Source: Oscillospiraceae bacterium (GTDB lineage Bacteria; Bacillota; Clostridia; Oscillospirales; Acutalibacteraceae). Taken from it: 64,000 bases of DNA. The position numbers and the translations under genes were made by a program. The stretch covers positions 359,239-423,238 of the forward strand of contig DOQR01000004.1 in the NCBI GenBank assembly GCA_003514385.1, given 5' to 3'. Under the pieces are notes generated by a model. That model ran no database searches. It saw nothing but the letters and a program-made list of their open reading frames with translations, and was not told the DNA's origin. Positions within the stretch are counted from its first letter, which is position 1; every line of letters starts with the position of its first letter. Positions 36,577 through 45,562 of this stretch are shown in pieces.

Positions 36577-37436
36577 ACCATTCCCCTCCCCTCAAAATAG
36601 CGCATGAGCTCGTCCGCGCCCTGACTTACCGTGAACACGGACGGAGAGACTTCAAAGCCCCTGTCGTGCAGCGATCTGAATATTTTTGTTATCTGCGGAA
36701 CGGTGAGTCCCATCTCCTCAAGCTCGTCCGTGCGGGAATAGACCTCGGGCACGGTGCCGAACATCGCAACATGGGAATGGTTGAGCACCAGAACCTTGTC
36801 GGCGGTCTTGGCGACATCCTCCATGCTGTGGGAGACGAGGATAACGGTGCTCCCCGTCTGATCGCGATAAGTGCGGACAAGCGAGAGAATGACCTCTCTG
36901 CCGCGCGGGTCGAGTCCCGCGGTAGGCTCATCGAGAATGAGCACTTCGGGCTCCATCGCCATAACGCCCGCTATTGCGGCGCGGCGTTTTTCGCCGCCCG
37001 AAAGATCGAACGGAGATTTTTTCAGATGCTCTTCGCTAAGTCCGACAAATTCGGCGGCGCGGCGCACGCGGCGGTCAATCTCCGCGCTGTCGAGTCCCAT
37101 ATTTTTCGGCCCGAACGAGATATCTTTATAGACGGTCTCTTCAAAGAGCTGATACTCAGGATACTGGAAGCAAAGCCCAACCCTGAACCTTGCGGCGCGC
37201 AGGGTGCGCTTATCTTTGTTGATATCCTCGCCGCAGAGCAGAACTCTGCCGGAATCGGGCTTCAGAAGTCCGTTGAGATGCTGAAGAAGGGTGCTCTTGC
37301 CGGAGCCGGTATGACCGATTATTCCGACTATTTCGCCCTTTTCAAACTTCACGTTTATATTCTCGATAGCGGCGACGGCTCCAGCCATGCCGTTTTCATA
37401 ATAGTGGGTGAGATTTTCTGTTTCAAGCACTGTCAT
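36573..37436 (-). CDS. ecfA2: ECF transporter ATPase EcfA2
   Basis: 287-residue ABC ATPase. Walker A GHTGSGKS (41-48), Q-loop CFQYPEYQLFEETV, signature LSGGEKRR, Walker B VLILDEPTAGLDP and switch His in VSHSMEDV. The start is ATG 37436 after GGAGG, overlapping the ecfA1 stop by four bases (ATGA). The FQYPEYQLFE reading of the Q-loop separates it from ecfA1 (FQNPDNQIV). Confidence 0.94.
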   Translation of the reverse strand: MTVLETENLTHYYENGMAGAVAAIENINVKFEKGEIVGIIGHTGSGKSTLLQHLNGLLKPDSGRVLLCGEDINKDKRTLRAARFRVGLCFQYPEYQLFEETVYKDISFGPKNMGLDSAEIDRRVRRAAEFVGLSEEHLKKSPFDLSGGEKRRAAIAGVMAMEPEVLILDEPTAGLDPRGREVILSLVRTYRDQTGSTVILVSHSMEDVAKTADKVLVLNHSHVAMFGTVPEVYSRTDELEEMGLTVPQITKIFRSLHDRGFEVSPSVFTVSQGADELMRYFEGRGMV

Positions 37437-38296
37437 CGGCTCACCTCCATTATTTTTGAAAGCGCCTCGACGCACTCGTCGGCGTCAAGGATATCGCCGG
37501 GCAGGTCTATCCCCTTTTCGATCAGGCGGTGGCACAGCTCGGTGCTCTGCGGCACATCGAGTCCGCAGCGGCGCAGGACATCGGTCTGGGAAAACACCTC
37601 GCGCGGCGTACCGTCGAGGCAGAGTCGCCCGGAATCTATAATTATGACGCGGTCAGCCTTGACTGCCTCGTCCATGAAATGCGTAACAAAAAGGACGGTT
37701 ATGCCCATCTCGCGGTTCAAGCGGCGGACTGTATCAAATACTTCGCGCCTGCCGCGCGGGTCGAGCATCGCCGTAGGCTCATCGAGCACGATACAACCGG
37801 TCTGCATAGCGATTATGCCGGCGATAGCCACGCGCTGTTTCTGGCCGCCGGAGAGCTTATGCGGCTCGCGCAGGCGGTAGTCGTACATCCCGACCGCCTT
37901 GAGGGCATCGTCGACCCTGCGGCGTATCTCATCGGGGGCTACGCCGAGATTTTCGGGTCCGAACGCCACATCGTCCTCGACAATAGTCGCAACTATCTGG
38001 TTATCGGGATTTTGGAACACCATGCCGACCTTGCGGCGGATGTCGGTGAGCCTGTCCTCATCCGAAGTGTCGATGCCGTCAACGGTAACAGTGCCGCTCT
38101 CGGGCACTAAAATAGCATTCGTCAGCTTCGCAAGGGTGCTCTTTCCGGAGCCGTTATGGCCGAGAACCGCGACAAATTCGCCGCGGTTGACGGTGAGGTC
38201 TATATTGCAAAGTGCCGGAGAGGGCTTGGCTTCGCCTTGCTCCTCCGGCTCATAGGTATAAGTTACATTTTTAAATTCAATAAACTTCTCGCTCAT
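37433..38296 (-). CDS. ecfA1: ECF transporter ATPase EcfA1
   Basis: 287-residue ABC ATPase from ATG 38296 (GGAGA upstream); a much longer reading frame to 38506 is only the antisense-free extension into the methyltransferase gene and is rejected. Walker A GHNGSGKS (46-53), Q-loop FQNPDNQIVATIVEDDVAFG, signature LSGGQKQR, Walker B IVLDEPTAMLDP and THFMDEA. First of the ecfA1-ecfA2-ecfT cassette, two bases after the upstream methyltransferase. Confidence 0.94.
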   Translation of the reverse strand: MSEKFIEFKNVTYTYEPEEQGEAKPSPALCNIDLTVNRGEFVAVLGHNGSGKSTLAKLTNAILVPESGTVTVDGIDTSDEDRLTDIRRKVGMVFQNPDNQIVATIVEDDVAFGPENLGVAPDEIRRRVDDALKAVGMYDYRLREPHKLSGGQKQRVAIAGIIAMQTGCIVLDEPTAMLDPRGRREVFDTVRRLNREMGITVLFVTHFMDEAVKADRVIIIDSGRLCLDGTPREVFSQTDVLRRCGLDVPQSTELCHRLIEKGIDLPGDILDADECVEALSKIMEVSR

Positions 38297-38298
38297 TT

Positions 38299-39162
38299 TT
38301 ATCTTCTCCACACTGCGCTTGCGCCGCAGGGCAGAACGAGCCCCGAGGCTGTGACGGGCAGACCTATCTCGTCGGAGGTCACCTTGCCGCCGAACAGCGG
38401 CGACACTGTACTGCCGAGTATATACTGCATGACGGACGCAGAAAGTCCCGTTGTGTAAGAGTTGATGAGCACCATAACGGGATCGTCCGAGAGCACGGCG
38501 GTACACAGCGACGCAAAGTCATAAACCGCATCCTCAAGCTTCCAGACCTCGCCGCCCGGTCCTCTTCCGTAAGACGGCGGGTCCATGATAATAATATCGT
38601 ATTTGTTGCCGCGGCGTATCTCGCGCTCGACAAACTTCATGCAGTCGTCAACGAGCCAGCGCACTGGCTCATTTGCAAGGCCGCTGACTGCGGCATTCTC
38701 CTTCGCCCAGGCAACCATGCCCTTTGAAGCGTCTACATGGGTGACATGCGCGCCGGCGTTGAGAGCCGAAATCGTCGCAGCGCCCGTATAGGCGAAAAGA
38801 TTCAGCACGCGCAGAGGTCTGCGCTCTTTTCTGATTATCTCGGCGGTCATATCCCAGTTGACTGCCTGCTCCGGGAAAACGCCCGTATGCTTGAAGCCCA
38901 TGGGTTTGACCATAAACGAGAGATCGCCGTATTTTATCTTCCACGCATCGGGAATCTTTCTTCTGATATCCCACTTTCCGCCGCCCGAAGATGAACGGTT
39001 ATAGACTGCGTGCGCCTTATACCAGAGCGGATGGGTCTTTTCTGTTTTCCAGATGACCTGGGGATCGGGTCTTATAAGTATGACATCTCCCCAGCGTTCG
39101 AGCCTCTGACCCGAAGAGCAGTCGAGCAGCTCATAATCCTTCCATTTATCGGCAACGCGCAT
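38299..39162 (-). CDS. Class I SAM-dependent methyltransferase, RlmI/RlmK-like
   Basis: 287 residues. The SAM-binding motif VLNLFAYTGAATISAL is near 118-133, an acidic HVDASKGMV follows, and the catalytic-loop motif IIMDPPSYGRGP is near 191-202. The DPPSY form is found in rRNA m5C/m2G-type methyltransferases such as RlmI and RlmK, but the PUA domain is missing, so the target (rRNA or other) is open. Lies between glmM and ecfA1 with close spacing on both sides. Confidence 0.82.
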   Translation of the reverse strand: MRVADKWKDYELLDCSSGQRLERWGDVILIRPDPQVIWKTEKTHPLWYKAHAVYNRSSSGGGKWDIRRKIPDAWKIKYGDLSFMVKPMGFKHTGVFPEQAVNWDMTAEIIRKERRPLRVLNLFAYTGAATISALNAGAHVTHVDASKGMVAWAKENAAVSGLANEPVRWLVDDCMKFVEREIRRGNKYDIIIMDPPSYGRGPGGEVWKLEDAVYDFASLCTAVLSDDPVMVLINSYTTGLSASVMQYILGSTVSPLFGGKVTSDEIGLPVTASGLVLPCGASAVWRR

Positions 39163-39198
39163 ATCTTTTCCTCTCCGGCGCGGGGTTCCGCGCTCCTG

Positions 39199-40548
39199 TT
39201 ATATAAGTCTCTCTCTGACAACCTCGGCAATCTCGTCGCAGAGCTTTTCGATAAGTTTTTCGTCCTTGCCCTCGAGCATGACTCTGACGAGCGGCTCTGT
39301 TCCGGACACCCTGACGAGCACGCGTCCGTCCTCGCCGAGCTCAGCCTCAGCCTTGGCTATGGCTTTCTTTATCTCCTCATCGCTTGAAAAACGCACCTTG
39401 CCGATGTTGGAGACTCTGACGTTCTTGAGCACCTGCGGATAGACCTCCATGCACTTTGCAAGCTCGGAGAGCGACTTTCCGGTGCGCTTCATGGTCTGGA
39501 GCACCTGAGCGGCGGTCACTTCGCCGTCACCGGTGGTCGAATGATGCAGGAAAATGACATGTCCGGACTGCTCGCCGCCTATTGCATAGCCCTTTTCGAG
39601 CATACGCTCGAGGACATAGCGGTCGCCGACCTTCGTTATCTCACAGTGAATATCATTGTCGGCGCAGAACTTGTGGAAGCCCATGTTGCTCATGACGGTG
39701 ACAACTGCCGCGTCGCCATCAAGCTCGCCGCGCTCTTTCATATCCTTGGCGCAGATGGCGATTATCTTATCGCCGTCAACGACATCGCCGTTTTCATCGA
39801 CTGCAAGGAGTCTGTCGGCGTCGCCGTCGAATGCGAAGCCTGCCATAAGTCCGTGCTCAACGACATATTTCTGAAGATTCTCGAGGTGAGTCGAGCCGCA
39901 GTTGTCATTGATATTGACGCCGTCCGGCTTGTTTGAGAGCACATCGCACTCGGCGCCCATCTGCATGAAGAACTCGGGAGCAGTTATGCTCGAAGAGCCG
40001 TTGGCGCAGTCGAGGGCTATCTTCATGTTGTTGAACCTGTAATCAACGGTTGAGCACAGGTGGGTTATATAATCAAAAATCGGCATTTCGGAAGTTGTGA
40101 TTCTGCCGACATCGCCGCCTATTTTGACGGGCGGAACGACGGTCTCATCGAGGATTATCGCCTCGATTTCCTCCTCGAGCGCGTCGGGGAGCTTATATCC
40201 GTCGGACTTGAATATCTTTATGCCGTTATATTCGCAGGGGTTGTGCGAGGCGGAAATCATTATGCCCGCATCGTACTGATATTTCTGAACAAGGAACGCC
40301 ACTGCCGGGGTCGGCACGACGCCGAGGAGCAAAACATCTGCGCCGACGGAGCAAAGACCTGCGCTGATTGCGGCCTCAAGCATCTCCGATGATGCGCGGG
40401 TATCCATGCCTATAAGCACGCGGGGTCTTTTATGCGTGCTGTCGGTGAGCACCATGGCGGTAGCTCTGCCGATTTTCATGGCGAGTTCGCAAGTAAGCTC
40501 GCTGTTTGCAACGCCTCTTGCGCCGTCTGTTCCGAAAAGTCTTCCCAT
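39199..40548 (-). CDS. glmM: Phosphoglucosamine mutase
   Basis: Converts glucosamine 6-phosphate to glucosamine 1-phosphate for UDP-GlcNAc. 449 residues. N-terminal FGTDGARGVAN (5-15), active-site phosphoserine motif SASHNP (99-104, Ser101), metal loop DGDADRL near 241-247 (FAFDGDADR), sugar loop GGEQSGH near 325, and phosphate-binding RVSGTEPLVRVM near 420. GlmM rather than PgcA by the SASHNP and GEQSGH forms. Confidence 0.96.
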   Translation of the reverse strand: MGRLFGTDGARGVANSELTCELAMKIGRATAMVLTDSTHKRPRVLIGMDTRASSEMLEAAISAGLCSVGADVLLLGVVPTPAVAFLVQKYQYDAGIMISASHNPCEYNGIKIFKSDGYKLPDALEEEIEAIILDETVVPPVKIGGDVGRITTSEMPIFDYITHLCSTVDYRFNNMKIALDCANGSSSITAPEFFMQMGAECDVLSNKPDGVNINDNCGSTHLENLQKYVVEHGLMAGFAFDGDADRLLAVDENGDVVDGDKIIAICAKDMKERGELDGDAAVVTVMSNMGFHKFCADNDIHCEITKVGDRYVLERMLEKGYAIGGEQSGHVIFLHHSTTGDGEVTAAQVLQTMKRTGKSLSELAKCMEVYPQVLKNVRVSNIGKVRFSSDEEIKKAIAKAEAELGEDGRVLVRVSGTEPLVRVMLEGKDEKLIEKLCDEIAEVVRERLI

Positions 40549-40565
40549 AACTAAACCTCCAATTA

Positions 40566-41594
40566 TCAGATATCGAACTGCTGTTGACCCGGCATTGCTA
40601 TGCCGAGATGCCTGTAAGCGGCGGGAGTGACCATGCGTCCGCGCGGAGTTCTGCTGAGGAAGCCGATCTGCATGAGGTAAGGTTCATAGACATCCTCAAT
40701 TGTTATCGCCTCTTCGCCGACTGCCGCAGCTATCGTCTCGAGTCCCACGGGACCGCCGTTGTAGTTTCTTATCATCGTAGTGAGGACAAGTCTGTCTATC
40801 GAATCAAGCCCGAGGGCATCGACCTCCATGCGGTCGAGCGCCATTGAGGCTGTTTCGCGGGTTATTACGCCGTCGCCCATGACCTGAGCGAAGTCGCGCA
40901 CGCGCTTCAAAAATCTGTTTGCGATTCGCGGAGTACCGCGCGAGCGCGAGGCTATCTCGCCAGCGCCGCTCGGATCCATCTCGATGCCGAGGATTCCGGC
41001 GGAGCGCGTGACTATCTGCGAGAGCTGCTCGGGCGTATACATCTCAAGGCGGAGAATAACGCCGAAGCGGTCGCGCAGGGGCGCGCTGAGCTGACCCGCT
41101 CTCGTCGTTGCTCCGACAAGGGTGAAATGCGGCAGGTCAAGTCTTATCGAACGCGCCGAAGGGCCTTTGCCGATAATTATATCTATCGCGCTGTCCTCCA
41201 TGGCGGGATAGAGCACCTCTTCGACCGAGCGCGACAGGCGGTGTATCTCATCGACGAAGAGCACATCTCCGTCATTGAGGTTCGTCAGCAGTGCGGCAAG
41301 GTCGCCGGGCTTCTCTATCGCGGGGCCCGAGGTCACGCGGAGATTGACGTTCATTTCATTCGCTATTATGCCCGCGAGGGTCGTTTTGCCGAGTCCGGGA
41401 GGGCCGTAAAGCAGAACATGGTCGAGGCAGTCGCCTCTGCGGCGGGCGGCCTCGATATAGACCGAGAGGTTCTCTTTCGCCTTATCCTGGCCGATATAAT
41501 CGGTCAGCTGGCGCGGGCGCAGTGAAAACTCAAGGTCGGTATCCTCAGGCGAGAGATCGGGGGTAACTATGCGGTTTTCAGTATCCATATCCAT
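40566..41594 (-). CDS. ruvB: Holliday junction branch-migration ATPase RuvB
   Basis: Hexameric AAA+ motor that drives branch migration with RuvA. 342 residues. Walker A GPPGLGKT (64-71), Walker [13 protein letters not shown], sensor [18 protein letters not shown] with the arginine finger region, and a C-terminal winged helix ending [17 protein letters not shown]. Confidence 0.97.
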   Translation of the reverse strand: MDMDTENRIVTPDLSPEDTDLEFSLRPRQLTDYIGQDKAKENLSVYIEAARRRGDCLDHVLLYGPPGLGKTTLAGIIANEMNVNLRVTSGPAIEKPGDLAALLTNLNDGDVLFVDEIHRLSRSVEEVLYPAMEDSAIDIIIGKGPSARSIRLDLPHFTLVGATTRAGQLSAPLRDRFGVILRLEMYTPEQLSQIVTRSAGILGIEMDPSGAGEIASRSRGTPRIANRFLKRVRDFAQVMGDGVITRETASMALDRMEVDALGLDSIDRLVLTTMIRNYNGGPVGLETIAAAVGEEAITIEDVYEPYLMQIGFLSRTPRGRMVTPAAYRHLGIAMPGQQQFDI

Positions 41595-41615
41595 AGAGCC
41601 GTCTCCTTTCTCTCA

Positions 41616-42221
41616 TTATATATTCTTTGAAATAAGGCGCAGAGCCTGTTTTATCAGTTCTTCGGACGAGAGCGACTGGTCGAGCCTGCCGACCGCCGAA
41701 GCCGCTTCGGTCTTTGTATAGCCGAGCATGACAAGGGCATCGACCGCTTCCTCGCCTGCGCTCGATGACGCGGCGGCGTTTATCGCGGCGAGCTCCTCGC
41801 GGTTTTCGGAAGATATATATGATTTCAGTTTATCTTTAAGTTCAAGCACAACTCTCTGAGCGAGCTTTGCGCCCACGCCCTGAGCCGCGGTTATCGCCTT
41901 TGTATCACCCGAGGCGACACAGACGGCGAGCCTGTTCGGAGTCAGCTGAGAGAGTATCGCAAGGGCGGCTTTCGGGCCGACGCCGGTAACATTTATGAGC
42001 AGTTTGAAGCAATCAAGCTCATCCTTATCATAAAAGCCGAACATATCGAGCGCGTCCTCGCGGACATTGAGATAGGTATAGAGCGTGACCGTATCGCCTA
42101 TAGTGCCTATATTTTTCAAGGTATTGGCAGTGGCACTGCAATTGAACGCAACGCCGCCGCAGCTGACCGCGACGCTCGTGGCATCGGTATAGACCACTTT
42201 ACCGGTGATACTGTAAAACAT
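41616..42221 (-). CDS. ruvA: Holliday junction complex subunit RuvA
   Basis: Binds four-way junctions and loads RuvB. 201 residues from ATG 42221 (AAGGAG six bases upstream): N-terminal OB fold (1-65), tandem helix-hairpin-helix region with FKLLINVTGVGPKAALAILS and GVGAKLAQRVVLELKDKL, then a short acidic linker and C-terminal UBA-like domain III (about 150-200). Confidence 0.95.
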   Translation of the reverse strand: MFYSITGKVVYTDATSVAVSCGGVAFNCSATANTLKNIGTIGDTVTLYTYLNVREDALDMFGFYDKDELDCFKLLINVTGVGPKAALAILSQLTPNRLAVCVASGDTKAITAAQGVGAKLAQRVVLELKDKLKSYISSENREELAAINAAASSSAGEEAVDALVMLGYTKTEAASAVGRLDQSLSSEELIKQALRLISKNI

Positions 42222-42232
42222 ACTGCTCTCCT

Positions 42233-42733
42233 TTATCTGTACTGGCTGAGTCTGCCCATGACCGAGCCGCTGCAATGGCAGTGGCAGACCGCCATAGCGA
42301 GCGCGTCGGCGGCATCATCGGGCTTCGGAATTTTTTCGAGATTGAGGATTATCCTCGTCATCTCCTGCACCTGCTTCTTTTCGGCGCGTCCGTAACCAAC
42401 GACGCTCTGTTTGACCTGCAGGGGTGTATACTCAAAAATCGGGATACGGTGCTTCTGCGCGGCGAGAACGAGAACGCCCCTCGCCTGGCTGACATCGATA
42501 ACCGTTTTCGCGTTGTTGTTATAAAAAAGTTTTTCTATCGACATCGCTTCGGGCTTATACTTCTCCATAAGCTCTGACACGCCGTCATATATGCGCTCGA
42601 GGCGGATGTTGAACGGCATCCCTGCGGGCGTTGTCACCGCGCCGTAATCGAGCATGGTGAAGTGGTTGTTTTTATATTCCACAACGCCGCAGCCGACGAT
42701 TGCATATCCGGGATCGATACCGAGAACTATCAT
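42233..42733 (-). CDS. ruvC: Crossover junction endodeoxyribonuclease RuvC
   Basis: Resolves Holliday junctions. 166 residues with catalytic acids Asp7 (GIDPG), Glu67 (SIEKLF) and Asp140/Asp143 ([11 protein letters not shown]). Having RuvC rather than RecU is usual for Clostridia. Its ATG overlaps the der stop by four bases; ruvA follows after 11 bp. Confidence 0.96.
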   Translation of the reverse strand: MIVLGIDPGYAIVGCGVVEYKNNHFTMLDYGAVTTPAGMPFNIRLERIYDGVSELMEKYKPEAMSIEKLFYNNNAKTVIDVSQARGVLVLAAQKHRIPIFEYTPLQVKQSVVGYGRAEKKQVQEMTRIILNLEKIPKPDDAADALAMAVCHCHCSGSVMGRLSQYR

Positions 42734-44058
42734 TTCTTGTTTGATTCCCTTTCTCTGATTATCATGCGCGTCGGGGTGCCCTCAAGACCGAATACGGAGC
42801 GAATCTGATTGTCGATATATCGCTGATAGCTGTAATGGAACAGATCCTTGCGGTTGACGAAGCAGACGAATGTCGGCGGACGGGTCGAAGCCTGAGTCAT
42901 ATAGAATATCTTGAGTCTTCTGCCCTTATCTGTCGGCGGCTGGACGCGCGCCGTGGCATCGGCGAGCAGGTCGTTGAGGCGGCCGGTCGAGATACGCATG
43001 GCGTTCTGATCGTCAACATATTTGATGAGCTCAAACAGTCTGTCGAGCCTGAGTCCCGTTTTTGCCGAGATAAAGATTATCGGGGCGTAGGACATAAACG
43101 AGAAGTCGTTCATCAGCTTCTTGCGGTAAGAGTCCATGGTCTTACCGTCCTTTTCGACGGCATCCCACTTGTTGACTGCGATTATGCAAGCCTTGCCGAG
43201 CTCGTGCGCGATACCCGCAACTTTGGAATCCTGCTCGGTGAAGCCCTCCACCGCATCTATCATTATAACACATACCTGCGCGCGTTCAACAGCCATTCTT
43301 GCTCTTATGACGGAATATTTTTCGATAGCGTCATAGACGCGGCTCTTTCTGCGCAGACCTGCGGTATCTATAAAGACAAACTTGCCGTATTCATTTTCCA
43401 CATAAGAATCCGTTGCGTCGCGGGTAGTGCCCGCGATATCGGAGACTATCATTCTGTCCTCGCCCAAAATGGCGTTGACGAGCGACGATTTGCCGACATT
43501 GGGCTTGCCGATAACGGCGACCTTGATGGTGTCGTCCTCTTCTTCCTCTTCGTCGGCGGGCGGCAGATGCTCGCAGACGGCGTCGAGCAGATCGCCTGTG
43601 CCCATTCCGTGGACGGACGAGACGGCTATCGGATCGCCGAGACCGAGATTATAAAATTCATAGTACTCCGCGGGAGGTTCGCCGACGGTGTCGCACTTGT
43701 TGACACAGAGAACTATCGGCTTGCCGCTCTTCTGGAGCATGGACGCGACCTCGCTGTCGGTCGAGACAACGCCGGAGCGCACATCAGTGACGAGAATTAT
43801 AACATCCGCGCTGTCGATAGCCAGCTGAGCCTGGCGGCGCATCTGCTTTAAAATTATATCGTCCGAATAGGGCTCAATGCCGCCCGTATCGACGAGCAGC
43901 AAGGTTCTGCCGCCCCACTCGCAGTCTCCGTAGATTCTGTCGCGGGTGACGCCGGGGGTATCGTCGACTATGCTCAGACGTGCTCCGACGAGCTTGTTGA
44001 ACAGGGTCGATTTGCCGACATTGGGTCTGCCGACGATTGCAACAACCGGTTTTGACAT
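42730..44058 (-). CDS. der: Ribosome biogenesis GTPase Der (EngA)
   Basis: Double-GTPase factor for 50S assembly. 442 residues: first G domain with GRPNVGKS (10-17), DTGG and NKCD; an acidic linker near 168-180; second G domain with GKPNVGKS (about 184-191), [11 protein letters not shown] and NKWD; and a C-terminal KH-like domain. The ribosome site before ATG 44058 is weak. A TATAAT lies at 44125-44120, within a small hairpin, with no clear -35. First gene of the eleven-gene series. Confidence 0.96.
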   Translation of the reverse strand: MSKPVVAIVGRPNVGKSTLFNKLVGARLSIVDDTPGVTRDRIYGDCEWGGRTLLLVDTGGIEPYSDDIILKQMRRQAQLAIDSADVIILVTDVRSGVVSTDSEVASMLQKSGKPIVLCVNKCDTVGEPPAEYYEFYNLGLGDPIAVSSVHGMGTGDLLDAVCEHLPPADEEEEEDDTIKVAVIGKPNVGKSSLVNAILGEDRMIVSDIAGTTRDATDSYVENEYGKFVFIDTAGLRRKSRVYDAIEKYSVIRARMAVERAQVCVIMIDAVEGFTEQDSKVAGIAHELGKACIIAVNKWDAVEKDGKTMDSYRKKLMNDFSFMSYAPIIFISAKTGLRLDRLFELIKYVDDQNAMRISTGRLNDLLADATARVQPPTDKGRRLKIFYMTQASTRPPTFVCFVNRKDLFHYSYQRYIDNQIRSVFGLEGTPTRMIIRERESNKK

Positions 44059-44150
44059 ATTTATGACCGCGCGGCAAACGGCTTTCGCCGATACCGCTTC
44101 CTTTCAAAGTTTTGGGATTATTATAAGCAGCATTTACGCTTATAAAAATC

Positions 44151-44282
44151 AAAAAGGCAGAGAAGGCTCATCCTCCTCTACCTCTCCGCATTCATGACTT
44201 GTACGAAGCACAGCCGAGGCGGAACCTCAGCTTAGCAGTTAACGCTTTAAGCCGCCGATACCGGCCGCTTTACGAGTCATAT
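44151..44282 (-). ncRNA. Candidate structured RNA with terminator, downstream of rpmF
   Basis: On the minus strand ATGACT (44280-44275) pairs with AGTCAT (44199-44194), enclosing an ~87-base folded unit with a GCCG/CGGC hairpin and a GCTGAGG/CCTCGGC hairpin and a further GCTTT/GAAGC helix. It is followed by a terminator, GCGGAGAGG pairing with CCTTCTCTGC (44189-44181 with 44166-44157), then TTTTTGATTTTT. It could be the 3' UTR of rpmF or a separate small RNA. It does not fit tRNA, SRP RNA, tmRNA or a riboswitch class I know. Confidence 0.5.
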
Positions 44283-44307
44283 TTGACTTGCGTGTGTTTC
44301 AAAGGGC

Positions 44308-44490
44308 TCACGCGTCCTTCTTAATCACTTGCTTGCCGTTGTAATAGCCGCACTCGGGGCATATTCTGTGGGGTCTCTTGTACTCCCCGCACTGCGGGCA
44401 CTTAACGAGCTCGGGAGCGTCCATCTTCCAAACGTTGGAACGTCTCTTGTCTCGTCTTGCGCTTGATACTCTTCTCTTGGGTACCGCCAT
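44308..44490 (-). CDS. rpmF: 50S ribosomal protein L32
   Basis: 60 residues from ATG 44490, after AAGGAGG. Starts MAVPKRRVSSARRDKRRSN, the standard L32 N-terminus, and keeps both zinc-binding pairs (CPQC, CPEC), so it is the zinc-dependent form. The partner yceD lies directly upstream, as in most bacteria. Confidence 0.97.
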   Translation of the reverse strand: MAVPKRRVSSARRDKRRSNVWKMDAPELVKCPQCGEYKRPHRICPECGYYNGKQVIKKDA

Positions 44491-44538
44491 GTTGAGCACC
44501 TCCTTAATACTAGTGCATTGAATGTGGAAAAAATCCTT

Positions 44539-45033
44539 TTAATTATCCAAAAGCTGTTTGAGAGCCTCGAGACGCGGGTCTACGGGCTTTTTGCAGCTGC
44601 ATTGGCCTTCATTGAGGTTGGCGCCGCAGAACTGGCAGACGCCTTTGCAATCCTCTTTGCACAGAATCTTGCTGGGCAGGGTGAGGAAAATATCCTCCCG
44701 CACAAGAGGATCAAGCTCAAAATGCATATCCTCAACAAGAATCAGCTCGTCGTTCTCCTCATCGTTGAGCGAGGTCACGAGAGTGTGCGAAACGGGAATG
44801 TCGAAAACGCGGTCTATCGATGAAGCGCAGCGGTCGCAGTCCGTAAACACTTCAACCGTCGCCTGAGCCTCGATGCAGACTATGCCGGCGCGGTTGACCG
44901 CCTCGCCTTTGACGCGCACTGCCTTCTGAAAAGGCTTGCCCGCCCAGAACTCCTCGTCGGACATGTCCATCTCATAATCAAACGGAACGGACGCGCCGAT
45001 ATTATTGAAAATGGGTTCTAACTCAATAAACAT
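44539..45033 (-). CDS. yceD: YceD family (DUF177) protein
   Basis: 164 residues. DUF177/YceD proteins are encoded before rpmF and are tied to 23S rRNA maturation in plants and to growth in bacteria. The central part has CDRC; the C-terminal part is cysteine-rich (CKEDCKGVCQFCGANLNEGQC), characteristic of the family and a possible metal site. The start is ATG 45033 after AAGGTGA. Driven by a consensus promoter. Confidence 0.88.
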   Translation of the reverse strand: MFIELEPIFNNIGASVPFDYEMDMSDEEFWAGKPFQKAVRVKGEAVNRAGIVCIEAQATVEVFTDCDRCASSIDRVFDIPVSHTLVTSLNDEENDELILVEDMHFELDPLVREDIFLTLPSKILCKEDCKGVCQFCGANLNEGQCSCKKPVDPRLEALKQLLDN

Positions 45034-45072
45034 AGCATTCACCTTGCGGTTACTTAAATCCGCGCAGAAAGT

Positions 45073-45101
45073 ATTATATCTTCCTGCGCGGGTTTTGTCA
45101 A
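45073..45101 (-). promoter_or_regulatory. yceD-rpmF promoter, full consensus, flanked by inverted repeat
   Basis: TTGACA (45101-45096), 17 bases, TATAAT (45078-45073): a perfect sigma-A promoter. CCGCGCAG (45060-45067) and CTGCGCGG (45084-45091) form an 8-bp inverted repeat bracketing the -10 element. Confidence 0.75.
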
Positions 45102-45132
45102 TAAAAACTTCAGTTTTTTAGACTTTTTTCTC

Positions 45133-45549
45133 TTAAAGTTTCTGGCAGAAGTCAAAAATCTTCTCGGGAAGCTCCTCATCGTCAGCCGAAACGGTGAAGA
45201 CGAAGTTCTTCTCGGTGATATCGCTCAGCTCCTTGACCTTCTCAAGGAAAACTGCAAGCTCATCATAATCTCTGCCGCCGATGCGCAGAGTTGCGTCGAT
45301 GAGGATATCGGTTATATCGTGGTCACCTGCGCAGATACCGCTGAGGAAGCCGTAAAACGCCTTGTAGCCGCTGACCTTGTAGAAATCAGTCTCGATGAGT
45401 CTTGCACGATAGTTGATATCGTAAGTCAGAAGCCTTTCTTTCTCAACGCAGACAACGTTGCCGCTGGAAGCTTCAACAGCCTTGTTTACCTGCTCGATGA
45501 GACGTTTTGTCTTGCCCGATCCTTTGCGTCCTGTAATCAAAGAAACCAT
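45133..45549 (-). CDS. Small P-loop NTPase-like protein of unknown function
   Basis: 138 residues. Walker A GRKGSGKT (7-14) right at the N-terminus; a hydrophobic strand ending in Asp, ITDILIDATLRI (about 79-90), is a possible Walker B. There is room for one minimal Rossmann-like domain only, with no helicase, kinase LID or GTPase motif. It lies 13 bp after pgi. Homologues in Clostridia have, as far as I recall, been labelled only as hypothetical or PilT-like; I would not assign a role. Confidence 0.7.
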   Translation of the reverse strand: MVSLITGRKGSGKTKRLIEQVNKAVEASSGNVVCVEKERLLTYDINYRARLIETDFYKVSGYKAFYGFLSGICAGDHDITDILIDATLRIGGRDYDELAVFLEKVKELSDITEKNFVFTVSADDEELPEKIFDFCQKL

Positions 45550-45562
45550 TTAAGAATTCCTC

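Noticed and set aside
38297..38506. N-terminal extension of ecfA1
   Set aside because: The extension overlaps the methyltransferase coding sequence in another frame; ATG 38296 has a good ribosome site and the normal EcfA1 N-terminus.
44194..44280. tRNA or tRNA-like gene
   Set aside because: The size is right, but there is no T-arm consensus, no CCA or acceptor-stem pattern and no anticodon arm; kept as an unclassified structured RNA instead.
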